DNA from: Rahnella rivi
GTDB lineage: Bacteria; Pseudomonadota; Gammaproteobacteria; Enterobacterales; Enterobacteriaceae
DNA: 64,000 bases
NCBI RefSeq assembly: GCF_019049655.1
Contig: NZ_JAFMOX010000067.1
Coordinates: 310,001-374,000 of the forward strand
Reading direction: 5' to 3'
Shown: positions 43,765-51,326 of the stretch, piece by piece
Numbering within the stretch: the stretch's first letter is position 1
Layout: every line of letters starts with the position of its first letter
Program-made: the position numbers and the translations under genes
The notes under the pieces: generated by a model
Databases searched by the model: none
Told to the model about the DNA's origin: nothing
Seen by the model: only the letters and a program-made list of their open reading frames with translations

Positions 43765-44562
43765 ATGATGGATAATACAGAGTCGCTCAGTGGCCCGAAG
43801 GCGCTGGGTTTATTTTTGCGCACGCACCGCGAACGCACCACGCCCGAAATGGTCGGCCTGCCGGGGTCCTCGCGCCGCCGGACCAGCGGACTGCGCCGCG
43901 AAGAGCTGGCACAAATCAGCGGCATCAGCGCCACCTGGTACACCTGGATTGAACAGGGGCGCGATGTGTCAATTTCTGCCACTACGCTCGACAGTCTCGC
44001 CAAAGCGTTACGGATGGAACCGGCCGCCCGTGACTATCTGTTCAGTTTAGCCTCGATGAAAGACCCGCAGGCAGTGCCCTCGCCCACGGCACCCGGCGTT
44101 GGCCTGAAAAACTGCGTCAATCAGCTGGCCTGCCCTGCCTACCTGCTCGACAGCAGCTGGAACGTGCTGGCGTGGAATCCGCCAGCCGGAGCCCTGTTCA
44201 GCGGCTGGCTGGATGTGGATCCTCAGCCTAATCTGCTGGACTTCATGTTTCTCAATCCCTTAGCGCGTCAGCTGGTCACCGACTGGGCGGAGCGCGCCAA
44301 GCGGGTGGTCGCTGAATTTCGCGCCGAAACCAGCCATTACGCGCATTCAGATGCGGTGCGTCAGACCGTTATCAGCCTGCGTGAACGCAGCGCCGGGTTT
44401 GATCAGTGGTGGACGCAGCAGGAGGTGCTGGCGCGCGAAGGCGGCGAGCGGCATTTTAATCATCCACGTGAAGGGGGAAAAAGTTACCGCCAGCAGACCT
44501 TTTTTCCGGCGGGATATGCCGAATGTAAGCTGGTTATGCTGGTGCCTGAAGGGGAGAACTGA
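43765..44562 (+). CDS. XRE-type transcriptional regulator with MmyB-like ligand domain
   Basis: This 265-residue regulator has an N-terminal helix-turn-helix (about residues 10-85) with the typical RRRTSGLRREELAQISGIS and TWYTWIEQGRDVSISATTL. The C-terminal domain (about 110-260) has the MmyB pattern: AYLLDSSWNVLAWNPPA, FMFLNPLARQLVTDW, and the ending RQQTFFPAGYAECKLVMLVP. Members are thought to bind fatty-acid-like ligands and often control an adjacent, divergent oxidoreductase or methyltransferase gene, as here. The intergenic region is 136 bp. Confidence 0.9.
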   Translation: MMDNTESLSGPKALGLFLRTHRERTTPEMVGLPGSSRRRTSGLRREELAQISGISATWYTWIEQGRDVSISATTLDSLAKALRMEPAARDYLFSLASMKDPQAVPSPTAPGVGLKNCVNQLACPAYLLDSSWNVLAWNPPAGALFSGWLDVDPQPNLLDFMFLNPLARQLVTDWAERAKRVVAEFRAETSHYAHSDAVRQTVISLRERSAGFDQWWTQQEVLAREGGERHFNHPREGGKSYRQQTFFPAGYAECKLVMLVPEGEN

Positions 44563-44680
44563 CGGGCTGACAGCCCTGTTTTACCTCACTAAATCGGCGT
44601 TCCCGGCAATTGACATATCATTGCCGTATGTGTGAGGCTGATTCGATTGATTCCCCGTATTATTTCTACACTGACGGATA

Positions 44681-45235
44681 ATGATCATGATGACACGCCA
44701 GATTTATCAGGATGACGACATCGAGATTCGTGTGGCGACCGAACTTGAGGCCGTGCTGCACGTTGCGGCGATTCAGGATTCGGTCAATGAAATTGGCGCC
44801 TGGGAAACCTGGTGCACCGAAAGCTACACGGCGGATGACAGCCGCAAATATCTCGCAGACAGTGAACTGAAACGCCATCGCGGCGCTGAGTTCAATTTCT
44901 GTTTGTTTGAGCGCGCCAGCGGTAATCTGATTGGCAGCGTGAGCCTGAACCGCATCGTTCATGAATATAAGTTCGCCAATCTCGGCTATTGGATCCGCAC
45001 CGGTTACACCGGGCGCGGTCTGGCAACGCTGGCGGTCAGAGCCGCGGCACGTTTCGCCTTTACCGAACTCGAACTGACGCGACTGGAAATTGTGGCGATG
45101 GAAGGCAATGCCCGCAGCCGCCGCGTGGCGGAAAAAGCAGGCGCCACTTCCGAAGGCCTGCACCGCAACCGGCTTTATTATCATGGTCAGCCGCGCGACG
45201 CCTGGGTCTATTCCCTGATCCCAGGCGATCTCTGA
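44681..45235 (+). CDS. GNAT family N-acetyltransferase, RimJ/RimL-like
   Basis: This 184-residue protein shows the acetyl-CoA binding core: FANLGYWIRTGYTGRGLATL followed by AVRAAARFAFTELELTRLEI, and NARSRRVAEKAGATSEGLHR, then RDAWVYSLIPGDL. This is the RimL/YdaF type that acetylates alpha-amines of proteins or small molecules. The start may be at 44681 or one of the ATGs 6-9 bp later. It is 32 bp before sseA and may share its transcript. Confidence 0.87.
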   Translation: MIMMTRQIYQDDDIEIRVATELEAVLHVAAIQDSVNEIGAWETWCTESYTADDSRKYLADSELKRHRGAEFNFCLFERASGNLIGSVSLNRIVHEYKFANLGYWIRTGYTGRGLATLAVRAAARFAFTELELTRLEIVAMEGNARSRRVAEKAGATSEGLHRNRLYYHGQPRDAWVYSLIPGDL

Positions 45236-45267
45236 GCTGGCTTCACAAAAAAGATAAGGCACTGAAC

Positions 45268-46113
45268 ATGACTTTTTCTACCCATACCGTATCTACCGAC
45301 TGGCTGGCGAAGAATCTGAATTCACCGGACGTCGTCATTATCGATTGTCGTAAATCCAAGCCCGGCATTACGCCGCCGATTGATTTCCATGGAAAATATC
45401 TCGAAGCGCACATTCCCAACGCCATTTACGTGGAAGTGGACGCCATCTCCGATTGCTCAACCGGCCTGCCGCATATGATGCCGACGGCGGAGGCGTTCTC
45501 CGCGTCGATGAGCCGTTTAGGCGTGGCCGATACGCAAACTATCGTGCTTTATGATGAAGGCGATTTGTTCTCCGCACCGCGCGTCTGGTGGATGCTGACC
45601 AGCTTCGGCGCGAAAAGTGTACGCGTGCTGGACGGGGGGCTGAATGCCTGGATTGCCGAAGGCAAACCGACACAAAGCGGCGAACACACCCGTGTGCCAT
45701 CAACGTTTAACGCAAAACTGGTACGTCCGGTGGTGGTCGACGCGCAGCAGGTCAAGGCGTCACTCGGCAAGGTGCAAATCATCGACGCCCGTTCGCTGGC
45801 GCGCTTTAAAGCTGAAGCGCCGGAACCGCGTCCGGGTCTGCACGGCGGCCATATCCCCGGCAGTATCAGCGTGCCTTTTACTGAGCTGACGCAGGACGGG
45901 CACCTGAAAGCGCCGGATGCGCTGAAAGCAACCTTTGAACGTCTGGGCGTGGATCTGCATAAACCGGTGATCACCAGTTGCGGATCGGGCGTGACTGCCG
46001 CCGCACTGGCATTCGGGCTGGATGCGCTGGGTGTGAAAGAAGTGTCGTTGTACGACGGTTCCTGGGCGGAATGGGGCGACGTAAACGAAGATTACCCTAT
46101 TGAAACGCACTGA
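45268..46113 (+). CDS. sseA: 3-mercaptopyruvate sulfurtransferase
   Basis: SseA transfers sulfur from 3-mercaptopyruvate to thiols or cyanide. It is 281 residues, the E. coli length, with two rhodanese domains. The second carries the active-site loop SCGSGVTAAALAFGLDALG (near residue 237); CGSGVT is the marker for mercaptopyruvate rather than thiosulfate specificity. The first domain has YDEGDLFSAPRVWWMLTSFG. The in-frame extension to 44989 runs through the upstream acetyltransferase gene and is not real. It is followed by a terminator. Confidence 0.94.
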   Translation: MTFSTHTVSTDWLAKNLNSPDVVIIDCRKSKPGITPPIDFHGKYLEAHIPNAIYVEVDAISDCSTGLPHMMPTAEAFSASMSRLGVADTQTIVLYDEGDLFSAPRVWWMLTSFGAKSVRVLDGGLNAWIAEGKPTQSGEHTRVPSTFNAKLVRPVVVDAQQVKASLGKVQIIDARSLARFKAEAPEPRPGLHGGHIPGSISVPFTELTQDGHLKAPDALKATFERLGVDLHKPVITSCGSGVTAAALAFGLDALGVKEVSLYDGSWAEWGDVNEDYPIETH

Positions 46114-46138
46114 AACAGATGAAGCGCGTATACCCTCG

Positions 46139-46163
46139 CCGGGCTGAGAAGCCCGGTTTTTTT
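46139..46163 (+). terminator. terminator of sseA
   Basis: CCGGGCT, loop GAGA, AGCCCGG, then seven T. It abuts the stop codon of the convergent PhnD-like gene. Confidence 0.92.
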
Positions 46164-46959
46164 ACGCCGTTTTTTGCAGGGTGAGCTCGCTCACGCCAAA
46201 CGACTGAGCAATCTCTTTCATCAGGGTGATCACCCCGTAAGCCCGCCTCGGGACTTCCGTAAATGCCTCGATCAGCAGCGGCTGGCTGACCGGTTCCTGC
46301 GCGATTTCACGCAGCGCCTGCCGCAACAGGAGCAGATGTCCGGGGGAGGTGTGTGACGAAGTGATAAGCGGCAGGCCGGGAACGGCCGCCGTTTGTCCGA
46401 CCACAATCAGGCCGCGAAGCGCGTCCGGTTCTGAGCGCTGCAGCAACGCCATGGTGACGCAATCCACCGCCGCGATATCCGCTTTATTCTGCTGAACAAC
46501 GTGCAGCGACTCCCGGTGGCTGCCGGTGGCGCTGGCGGCAGAAAAGAATTGCCCGGCGTGTGCCAGCGGCGCAACCAATGCACGCAGGCTGTTGTAGCCA
46601 GACTGAGAATCGGTGCTGTTAAAGGCCAGACGCCGGTGGCGGAAATCGGCCAGATGGCGCCCCTGATCGTCCTCGCGCGCGACTAAAAAACTTCGATAAC
46701 GAAAACCATCACAGCCCGGCGCGAGATAGCTGAATGTGCCGACCAGTTGCACCTCAGGCAGGCTTTCTACCAGCGGAAATCCGCAGGTCTGGCTCAGCAG
46801 TAAATCAGGCATTTGCCAGTGAGCCAGTAAATCCTGCGGCCAGCTCAGGGTATCGGGGGTATCAGACAGGCCAAGCCGCCGGAGTTTATCGCGCAAAACG
46901 CTGGCGAAGGCCTCCACGTCGGCAGGTGAAATGGCGTACATCGGTAAGGACATCAGCAT
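46162..46959 (-). CDS. PhnD-like phosphonate/phosphate-type substrate-binding protein lacking a signal peptide
   Basis: This 265-residue protein resembles the PhnD superfamily of binding proteins: WPQDLLAHWQMPDLLLSQTC, LVGTFSYLAPGCDGFRYRSF, LAFNSTDSQSGYNSLRALVA and ADIAAVDCVTMALLQRSE, followed by PGLPLITSSHTSPG. These are the ligand-cleft strands of the family. No signal peptide or lipobox is present, so it is probably cytoplasmic and may be an enzyme or sensor rather than a transporter part. It has three possible ATG starts (46959, 46953, 46941). It is 15 bp downstream of the desaturase gene and likely cotranscribed. Confidence 0.75.
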   Translation of the reverse strand: MLMSLPMYAISPADVEAFASVLRDKLRRLGLSDTPDTLSWPQDLLAHWQMPDLLLSQTCGFPLVESLPEVQLVGTFSYLAPGCDGFRYRSFLVAREDDQGRHLADFRHRRLAFNSTDSQSGYNSLRALVAPLAHAGQFFSAASATGSHRESLHVVQQNKADIAAVDCVTMALLQRSEPDALRGLIVVGQTAAVPGLPLITSSHTSPGHLLLLRQALREIAQEPVSQPLLIEAFTEVPRRAYGVITLMKEIAQSFGVSELTLQKTA

Positions 46960-46974
46960 TATCCGGCGACTCCG

Positions 46975-47982
46975 TCAGAGGGTTTCCTGCTGATAATCAT
47001 AGTCGCTGCGCTGCAGTTGCGCCGCTATTGCATCCGGCGCAAAAGGATGGCTTTCCACTTTTACCGGCGAACGCGTGTGGTCGCGAAACCACTGCCGGTA
47101 ACCTTTCACCACAAACCCCTCGCTGCGCGCTTTGTAGGCTTCGCGGTCGGAAAAATAGACCTGACGCAGCGCAAACCACGGCACCCCCGGCAAATCGTGA
47201 TGCACCAGGTGATAGTTCAGATTGAGAAACAGCAGACGCCACACAAAACCCGCTTCATTCAGTGTCGATCTCGCTTGCGGTGCATGTTCTGCACGGTGCT
47301 CGAAGAAGGACCGGACTTTGGTCAGGCTCAATGCCGGATAACTTACGGCCAGAACAAAATACAGCGGCGACAGCCCGCGCTGCGCCATCCAGCCAAGTAA
47401 CACCGCCAGCATCGCGCCATGCGCCAGCCACATAGTCACCGGGCGCCACTCTCCGCGCAGTACGGCCAGCAGCGCCCCGGTCAGCGTACTCACGATATCT
47501 GACAGCGGGCCGAGCAGCATCCTACCCGGCAAGGTATTGCGCAGGCGGACGACCGCTTTCATGGCGGGCGACAGATTTTCCCAGCTGGCGCGGCTGAAGT
47601 AATAGCCCTCCGGGTCATCGCCGGGCAGCGTGAGATGTTCATTGCGGTGATGTTGTAAATGCGTATCGCGATACAGGCCGTAGGGATACCAGACCGCCAG
47701 CGGCAAGGTGCCGAACAGCTGGTTCAGCCAGGGTTTGCGGGTCGGATGCCCATGGATGAGTTCATGTTGCAGCGACATATACCAGGTGGTGAACCAGACA
47801 AGCAGCGGCGTGCCCAACCATGGCCCGAGTTGATGCCAGTAAAACACCGTTGCAAACCAGCCGCCGTAGACCGAGACAATCAGCAGCCAGGTGGGAATTT
47901 CCCATCGCCACCAGACATGGCGGGAGCGGGAGGTGATGTCGGCCCGCTGACGGGCGCTGAGGTAAAACGAAGAGGACGCCAT
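46975..47982 (-). CDS. Membrane fatty acid desaturase/hydroxylase
   Basis: This is a di-iron membrane enzyme with the three histidine boxes: HELIHGHPTR (near residue 80), DTHLQHHRNEH (near residue 118) and NYHLVHHDLPGVPW (near residue 258). About four membrane spans occur, including WLLIVSVYGGWFATVFYWHQ. The ATG at 47982 gives 335 residues; an in-frame ATG at 48012 would add ten. Such enzymes introduce double bonds or hydroxyl groups into lipids or carotenoid-like chains; the substrate is unknown. An aerobic desaturase is not part of the basic enterobacterial lipid pathway, so it is accessory. It pairs with the PhnD-like gene. Confidence 0.88.
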   Translation of the reverse strand: MASSSFYLSARQRADITSRSRHVWWRWEIPTWLLIVSVYGGWFATVFYWHQLGPWLGTPLLVWFTTWYMSLQHELIHGHPTRKPWLNQLFGTLPLAVWYPYGLYRDTHLQHHRNEHLTLPGDDPEGYYFSRASWENLSPAMKAVVRLRNTLPGRMLLGPLSDIVSTLTGALLAVLRGEWRPVTMWLAHGAMLAVLLGWMAQRGLSPLYFVLAVSYPALSLTKVRSFFEHRAEHAPQARSTLNEAGFVWRLLFLNLNYHLVHHDLPGVPWFALRQVYFSDREAYKARSEGFVVKGYRQWFRDHTRSPVKVESHPFAPDAIAAQLQRSDYDYQQETL

Positions 47983-48082
47983 AATGTGCCAGAGTAAAAG
48001 GACCTGACACATTATCGGGCAGCCGGAAGACGCCGCTAACTAACTTAAAACACTATCTATTGCCAGCCAGCGGCTAAAGCAC

Positions 48083-49384
48083 TCAGCCCTGTATATCTTT
48101 TTGCAATGCCTGAGTAAATTCTTCCATCGGGCAGAAACCTTGTTTATCGACAGTACAGCCGTCGATTTGCAACGTCACACGCTGAGGCGGATTTTTAAGG
48201 CTCAGTGCCACATTGTTACGGATCTGCTTCGCCGTCGGATAAACGTATTCGATTTTCATCAAATCTTTATTGGCCTGCTTGTCATGCCAGCGCTGGAAGA
48301 CCACGGTGCCGCTGATCGGCGTACGTTCGTACTGGCCCGGCAGCTGGTAATCCTGCGTTTTCAGTGCGGCGAGCAGAGAAGCGATATTGGAATCATGCCC
48401 GACCAGCACCGCCAGTTTTGCCTGCTGAGCCGCTTTCTCATCGGCGGTATTGGCGTGTTGTGGATCCAGCGCACCGGCAATAAAGGTCAGCAGCGGTTTA
48501 GCCGCGTTCGCAGCAATGGCCGGAGAGCCGAACAGCGTCTCGTGATACAGATTTTTGATATTTTCCAGCTGTGTCCATTGCTCAGGCGTACTGATTTTTC
48601 CCCAGGCGATATCCTTCATCGGGAAACCTTCGTAATACTGCAACATGAACGCATCGGTCGCGCCGGTCGCCATTCGCAGAGGCCCGGTAATTCCCGGCTC
48701 TTTGCCCTGCGTCAGCACCACATCCGATGGCTGAGAAGCCAGATCGCACTGCTGCTTCTCTTTACAGATCTTGCTGTTTTTGTAATCGAGGATACTTTCC
48801 AGCAACTGGTAGTTTGGCTTGAGGCGCTGATTCAACCCCGTCAGACCGCCCTCACCTGCGTGTTGGTTAATGGAATTCAGTGCGCCGGTTTTAAAGGTAT
48901 CGTTCACTTCTGCGGTAATGATCGGGTTAAACACCGGATCCATTTTGCCGACTTCAACGCGGTTAAGCACCGTGACATCACAGCCAGGGAAAGCCCCGGT
49001 GGTGAAATGCTTCGCGGTATCAATGGTGCGCGGCAGGCTGTTGGCGTAGGTAAAGACCTGCGCATTTTCCGGGCATCCGGTGGCGGGCAGGAGTTTGTCC
49101 TTTGCCAGCCAAGCGCGGAAATAATGCCCCATGTGTTCAGAAATCTGGCCGCCTTTTGGCGTCAGTAATCCGCCTTCGGTTTTCCACACCGGCCAGGTGT
49201 GCGTGGTGGATTCGGCAAGCACATCACCATAATTCACCAGCGGCGCGCGAATGCCGTGGCGGCTGAGCACCAGCACTTGTTGCAGTTCGAGATTATCAGA
49301 CTGTGCAGCCTGAGCGGCCGGTAAGATGAGCGGTAAAACGCAGGCAAAGGCTGACAACGCAAGATAACGGGATGCTTTTTTCAC
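48083..49384 (-). CDS. agp: Periplasmic histidine acid phosphatase, glucose-1-phosphatase (Agp)-like
   Basis: This 433-residue enzyme has a signal peptide (residues 1-26, ending PAAQA). The catalytic motif is VLVLSRHGIRAPLVNYGD (nucleophile His) and the proton-donor motif is LVGHDSNIASLLAAL. The sequence follows E. coli Agp through TYANSLPRTIDTAKHFTTGA, YYEGFPMKDIAWG and VFQRWHDKQANKDLMKIEYV. E. coli Agp has RHN at the active site while this one has RHG, the usual phytase/acid-phosphatase form. It probably acts on glucose-1-phosphate and possibly phytate; specificity is inferred. It is slightly longer than E. coli Agp (413). Confidence 0.9.
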   Translation of the reverse strand: MKKASRYLALSAFACVLPLILPAAQAAQSDNLELQQVLVLSRHGIRAPLVNYGDVLAESTTHTWPVWKTEGGLLTPKGGQISEHMGHYFRAWLAKDKLLPATGCPENAQVFTYANSLPRTIDTAKHFTTGAFPGCDVTVLNRVEVGKMDPVFNPIITAEVNDTFKTGALNSINQHAGEGGLTGLNQRLKPNYQLLESILDYKNSKICKEKQQCDLASQPSDVVLTQGKEPGITGPLRMATGATDAFMLQYYEGFPMKDIAWGKISTPEQWTQLENIKNLYHETLFGSPAIAANAAKPLLTFIAGALDPQHANTADEKAAQQAKLAVLVGHDSNIASLLAALKTQDYQLPGQYERTPISGTVVFQRWHDKQANKDLMKIEYVYPTAKQIRNNVALSLKNPPQRVTLQIDGCTVDKQGFCPMEEFTQALQKDIQG

Positions 49385-49424
49385 GAGTGATCCTCTTAAT
49401 GAATAGTTTTACAGATTCCCTGAA

Positions 49425-49466
49425 AACAAAAACACCGCAGAAACCAACGGATTGATTCCTGCGGTG
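49425..49466 (-). terminator. terminator downstream of the first pagP
   Basis: CACCGCAG (49433-49440) and CTGCGGTG (49459-49466) form an 8-bp stem; on the minus strand TTTTTGTTTTC follows. It is about 90 bp past the pagP stop. Confidence 0.78.
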
Positions 49467-49556
49467 AATTTTTAGCATAGTGGAATATTCATCAGAAGTG
49501 GGGGATCAGGTTCACAACCTGCGCCCTGTGTATTGTTCAGTCACAAAGAAACCGGA

Positions 49557-50174
49557 TCAGAACTGATATCGCAGCCAGGCAAAGAAAACATTGCCGTTAT
49601 TGTAGGTGCCCGGAATATAGGTCGCCTGAAAGGTCAGTTTGTTATAGCCGACGGAGGCCAGCGGCAACACGATGGGAATGGGGATATATTCGTAATCATC
49701 CCGCGCCGTCACCGCCGCGGTATAGCCCAGACCTACACGAAAATTTTTATCTTCTGCAGGCGTCCATATTTTTTCCCAACCGTAACCGCCAATCGGTTCC
49801 CATTTATTATGCGAGTCTTTAAACGCCATGAAATAAATGCCGTGCCAGTTCCCTTTATCATCATACCGGGAAATACCATAACCGCCGCCCCATGGACGCT
49901 CGTTATATTTGTCGGTTTTTTCTTTATCGTAGGTAAGACGGTTATGCCAGGTAATCACCGGCAGATAAACGTCCTGCGCCTCAGGCGCGTTCCAGGTTTC
50001 GGCCACGTTTTCTTTGAACGTATCCCACATGCCTGGAAAAATAGATTCCTTTCCGTCCCAATTGGGTGTGTTCGTCGGATTAACACCGCTGTTGGTTGCC
50101 CAAACCGGTGAACTCAATCCCAGCGATAATACAACACCCACATAACAGATTAATTTGTTGATAGACATATTCAC
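49557..50174 (-). CDS. pagP: Lipid A palmitoyltransferase PagP (copy 1)
   Basis: PagP moves a palmitate from phospholipid to lipid A in the outer membrane, which strengthens the barrier against antimicrobial peptides. The 205-residue precursor has a signal peptide (ending SPVWA) and an N-terminal amphipathic helix MWDTFKENVAETWN. The catalytic His is in LPVITWHNRL and the Asp-Ser pair in MAFKDSHNKWEPIGGYG. The eight-strand barrel ends VFFAWLRYQF with the C-terminal Phe required for outer-membrane insertion. It follows E. coli PagP closely. A second pagP lies 253 bp upstream on the same strand. Confidence 0.94.
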   Translation of the reverse strand: MNMSINKLICYVGVVLSLGLSSPVWATNSGVNPTNTPNWDGKESIFPGMWDTFKENVAETWNAPEAQDVYLPVITWHNRLTYDKEKTDKYNERPWGGGYGISRYDDKGNWHGIYFMAFKDSHNKWEPIGGYGWEKIWTPAEDKNFRVGLGYTAAVTARDDYEYIPIPIVLPLASVGYNKLTFQATYIPGTYNNGNVFFAWLRYQF

Positions 50175-50326
50175 AATAACTCCCTGTTTAGGGGTGCATC
50201 ATAAACAAATCATGGCTCAATAAATTAAACGAAGGTATAACAAAAACATCTGCACATTTTCAATTCGATGAATTTACAGCATTTAAGATTTCTATTATCA
50301 GATTTATCCGTAATTTATTTAGGCCT

Positions 50327-50340
50327 CGTTTAGATAAACG
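50327..50340. promoter_or_regulatory. inverted repeat CGTTTA-GA-TAAACG between the two pagP genes
   Basis: The two 6-bp arms are perfect. GTTTA is the half-site of PhoP boxes, but there the copies are direct repeats; here they are inverted. It is 153 bp before pagP copy 1. The role is uncertain. Confidence 0.35.
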
Positions 50341-50427
50341 TCTTATGTCCGCTGATTCAGCAAAACTGGAATCATAAAACACATCAGGAATAATCTTAAT
50401 GTACTGTATAGTTAATTGAAGAAAGTT

Positions 50428-51051
50428 TTAGAACTGAAAGCGGAACCAGCCAAACAATACGTTCCCCTTACTGTTGCCGCCGGGCACATAAGTGGCCTGG
50501 AAGGTCAGCCTTGAGTAGCCTGCTGACACCAAAGGCAGCACCATCGGGAAAGGAACGTAATCATAATTATCACGCGCCGATACAGCGGCAACATACCCGG
50601 CACCTAAACGAAACTCTTTATCACTCAGGGGTTGCCATATTTTTTCATAACCGTAACCGGCGACGGGCTCCCATTTATTAAAAGAATCTTTAAATGCCAT
50701 GGCATAAAGCGCATGCCAGTTTCCTTTTTCGTCATAACGTGACACCCCGTAACCGCCGCCCCAGGGATGCTCATTATAACCATCAATTTGTTTTTTACTG
50801 TGCGTATGCCGGTTGTGGCGGGTTAATACCGGAAGAAACAGATCTTGCTGCTGGGGTGCATTCCAGGTTTCAGCAATATTATTTTTAAATGTTGACCACA
50901 ATCCGTCGTTATTTTCCTGCCCGGAGACTGCCTGAGCGGGCGGAATAATATGACTTTCACCGGCCTGAACATAACCGGCACCTAATAAGGAAAGGGTGAA
51001 AAAAGAATATGAAACTACTGCGCGAATATTCACGAAATGATTATTTTTCAT
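50428..51051 (-). CDS. pagP: Lipid A palmitoyltransferase PagP (copy 2, divergent)
   Basis: This 207-residue second PagP has its own signal peptide (ending GYVQA). The catalytic His context is LPVLTRHNRHTHSK and the Asp-Ser pair is kept in MAFKDSFNKWEPVAGYG. It ends VLFGWFRFQF with a terminal Phe. It differs from copy 1 in the loop after the catalytic His (RHNRHTHSKKQIDGYNEHPW versus WHNRLTYDKEKTDKYNERPW) and in many barrel residues, so the duplication is not recent. All catalytic residues are present. It may act on another acceptor or donor, such as phosphatidylglycerol; this is inference. Confidence 0.93.
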   Translation of the reverse strand: MKNNHFVNIRAVVSYSFFTLSLLGAGYVQAGESHIIPPAQAVSGQENNDGLWSTFKNNIAETWNAPQQQDLFLPVLTRHNRHTHSKKQIDGYNEHPWGGGYGVSRYDEKGNWHALYAMAFKDSFNKWEPVAGYGYEKIWQPLSDKEFRLGAGYVAAVSARDNYDYVPFPMVLPLVSAGYSRLTFQATYVPGGNSKGNVLFGWFRFQF

Positions 51052-51269
51052 TGGCGTTATTGCCCTGTTGAGTTGACCAGGACATTATATGACGTCAAAT
51101 AAATATGAATACTGAATGATATATTAAGAAAACATAAATCGAATAAATAGATCTTTTATGCCGTTAAAAAACAGCACCTTAGAACGATGATGAACGGCGG
51201 AACGCGGAAAAATGAGTTCCGTCTGGCGGCGCTGACGGATGACTGCTTTCTTTCAGAGATGCCCTGACA

Positions 51270-51306
51270 TAAAAAAATCCGCAGGCTTTCGCACTGCGGA
51301 TTTTTA
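51270..51306. terminator. terminator of purL
   Basis: AAAAATCCGCAG, loop GCTTTCGCA, CTGCGGATTTTT. On the minus strand it follows the purL stop by 20 bp and ends in a run of T. Confidence 0.92.
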
Positions 51307-51326
51307 TTACTGACGCCGGTTAAGCA

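Noticed and set aside
50200..50232. PhoP boxes before pagP copy 1 (TAAAC repeats)
   Set aside because: The TAAAC copies are not spaced 11 bp apart as in PhoP boxes, and the better GTTTA pair at 50327-50340 is inverted rather than direct.
51060..51270. Expected location of the sRNA glmY downstream of purL
   Set aside because: The sequence is AT-rich and lacks a sigma-54 promoter, the long GlmY stem-loops and its terminator. The only strong hairpin is the purL terminator.
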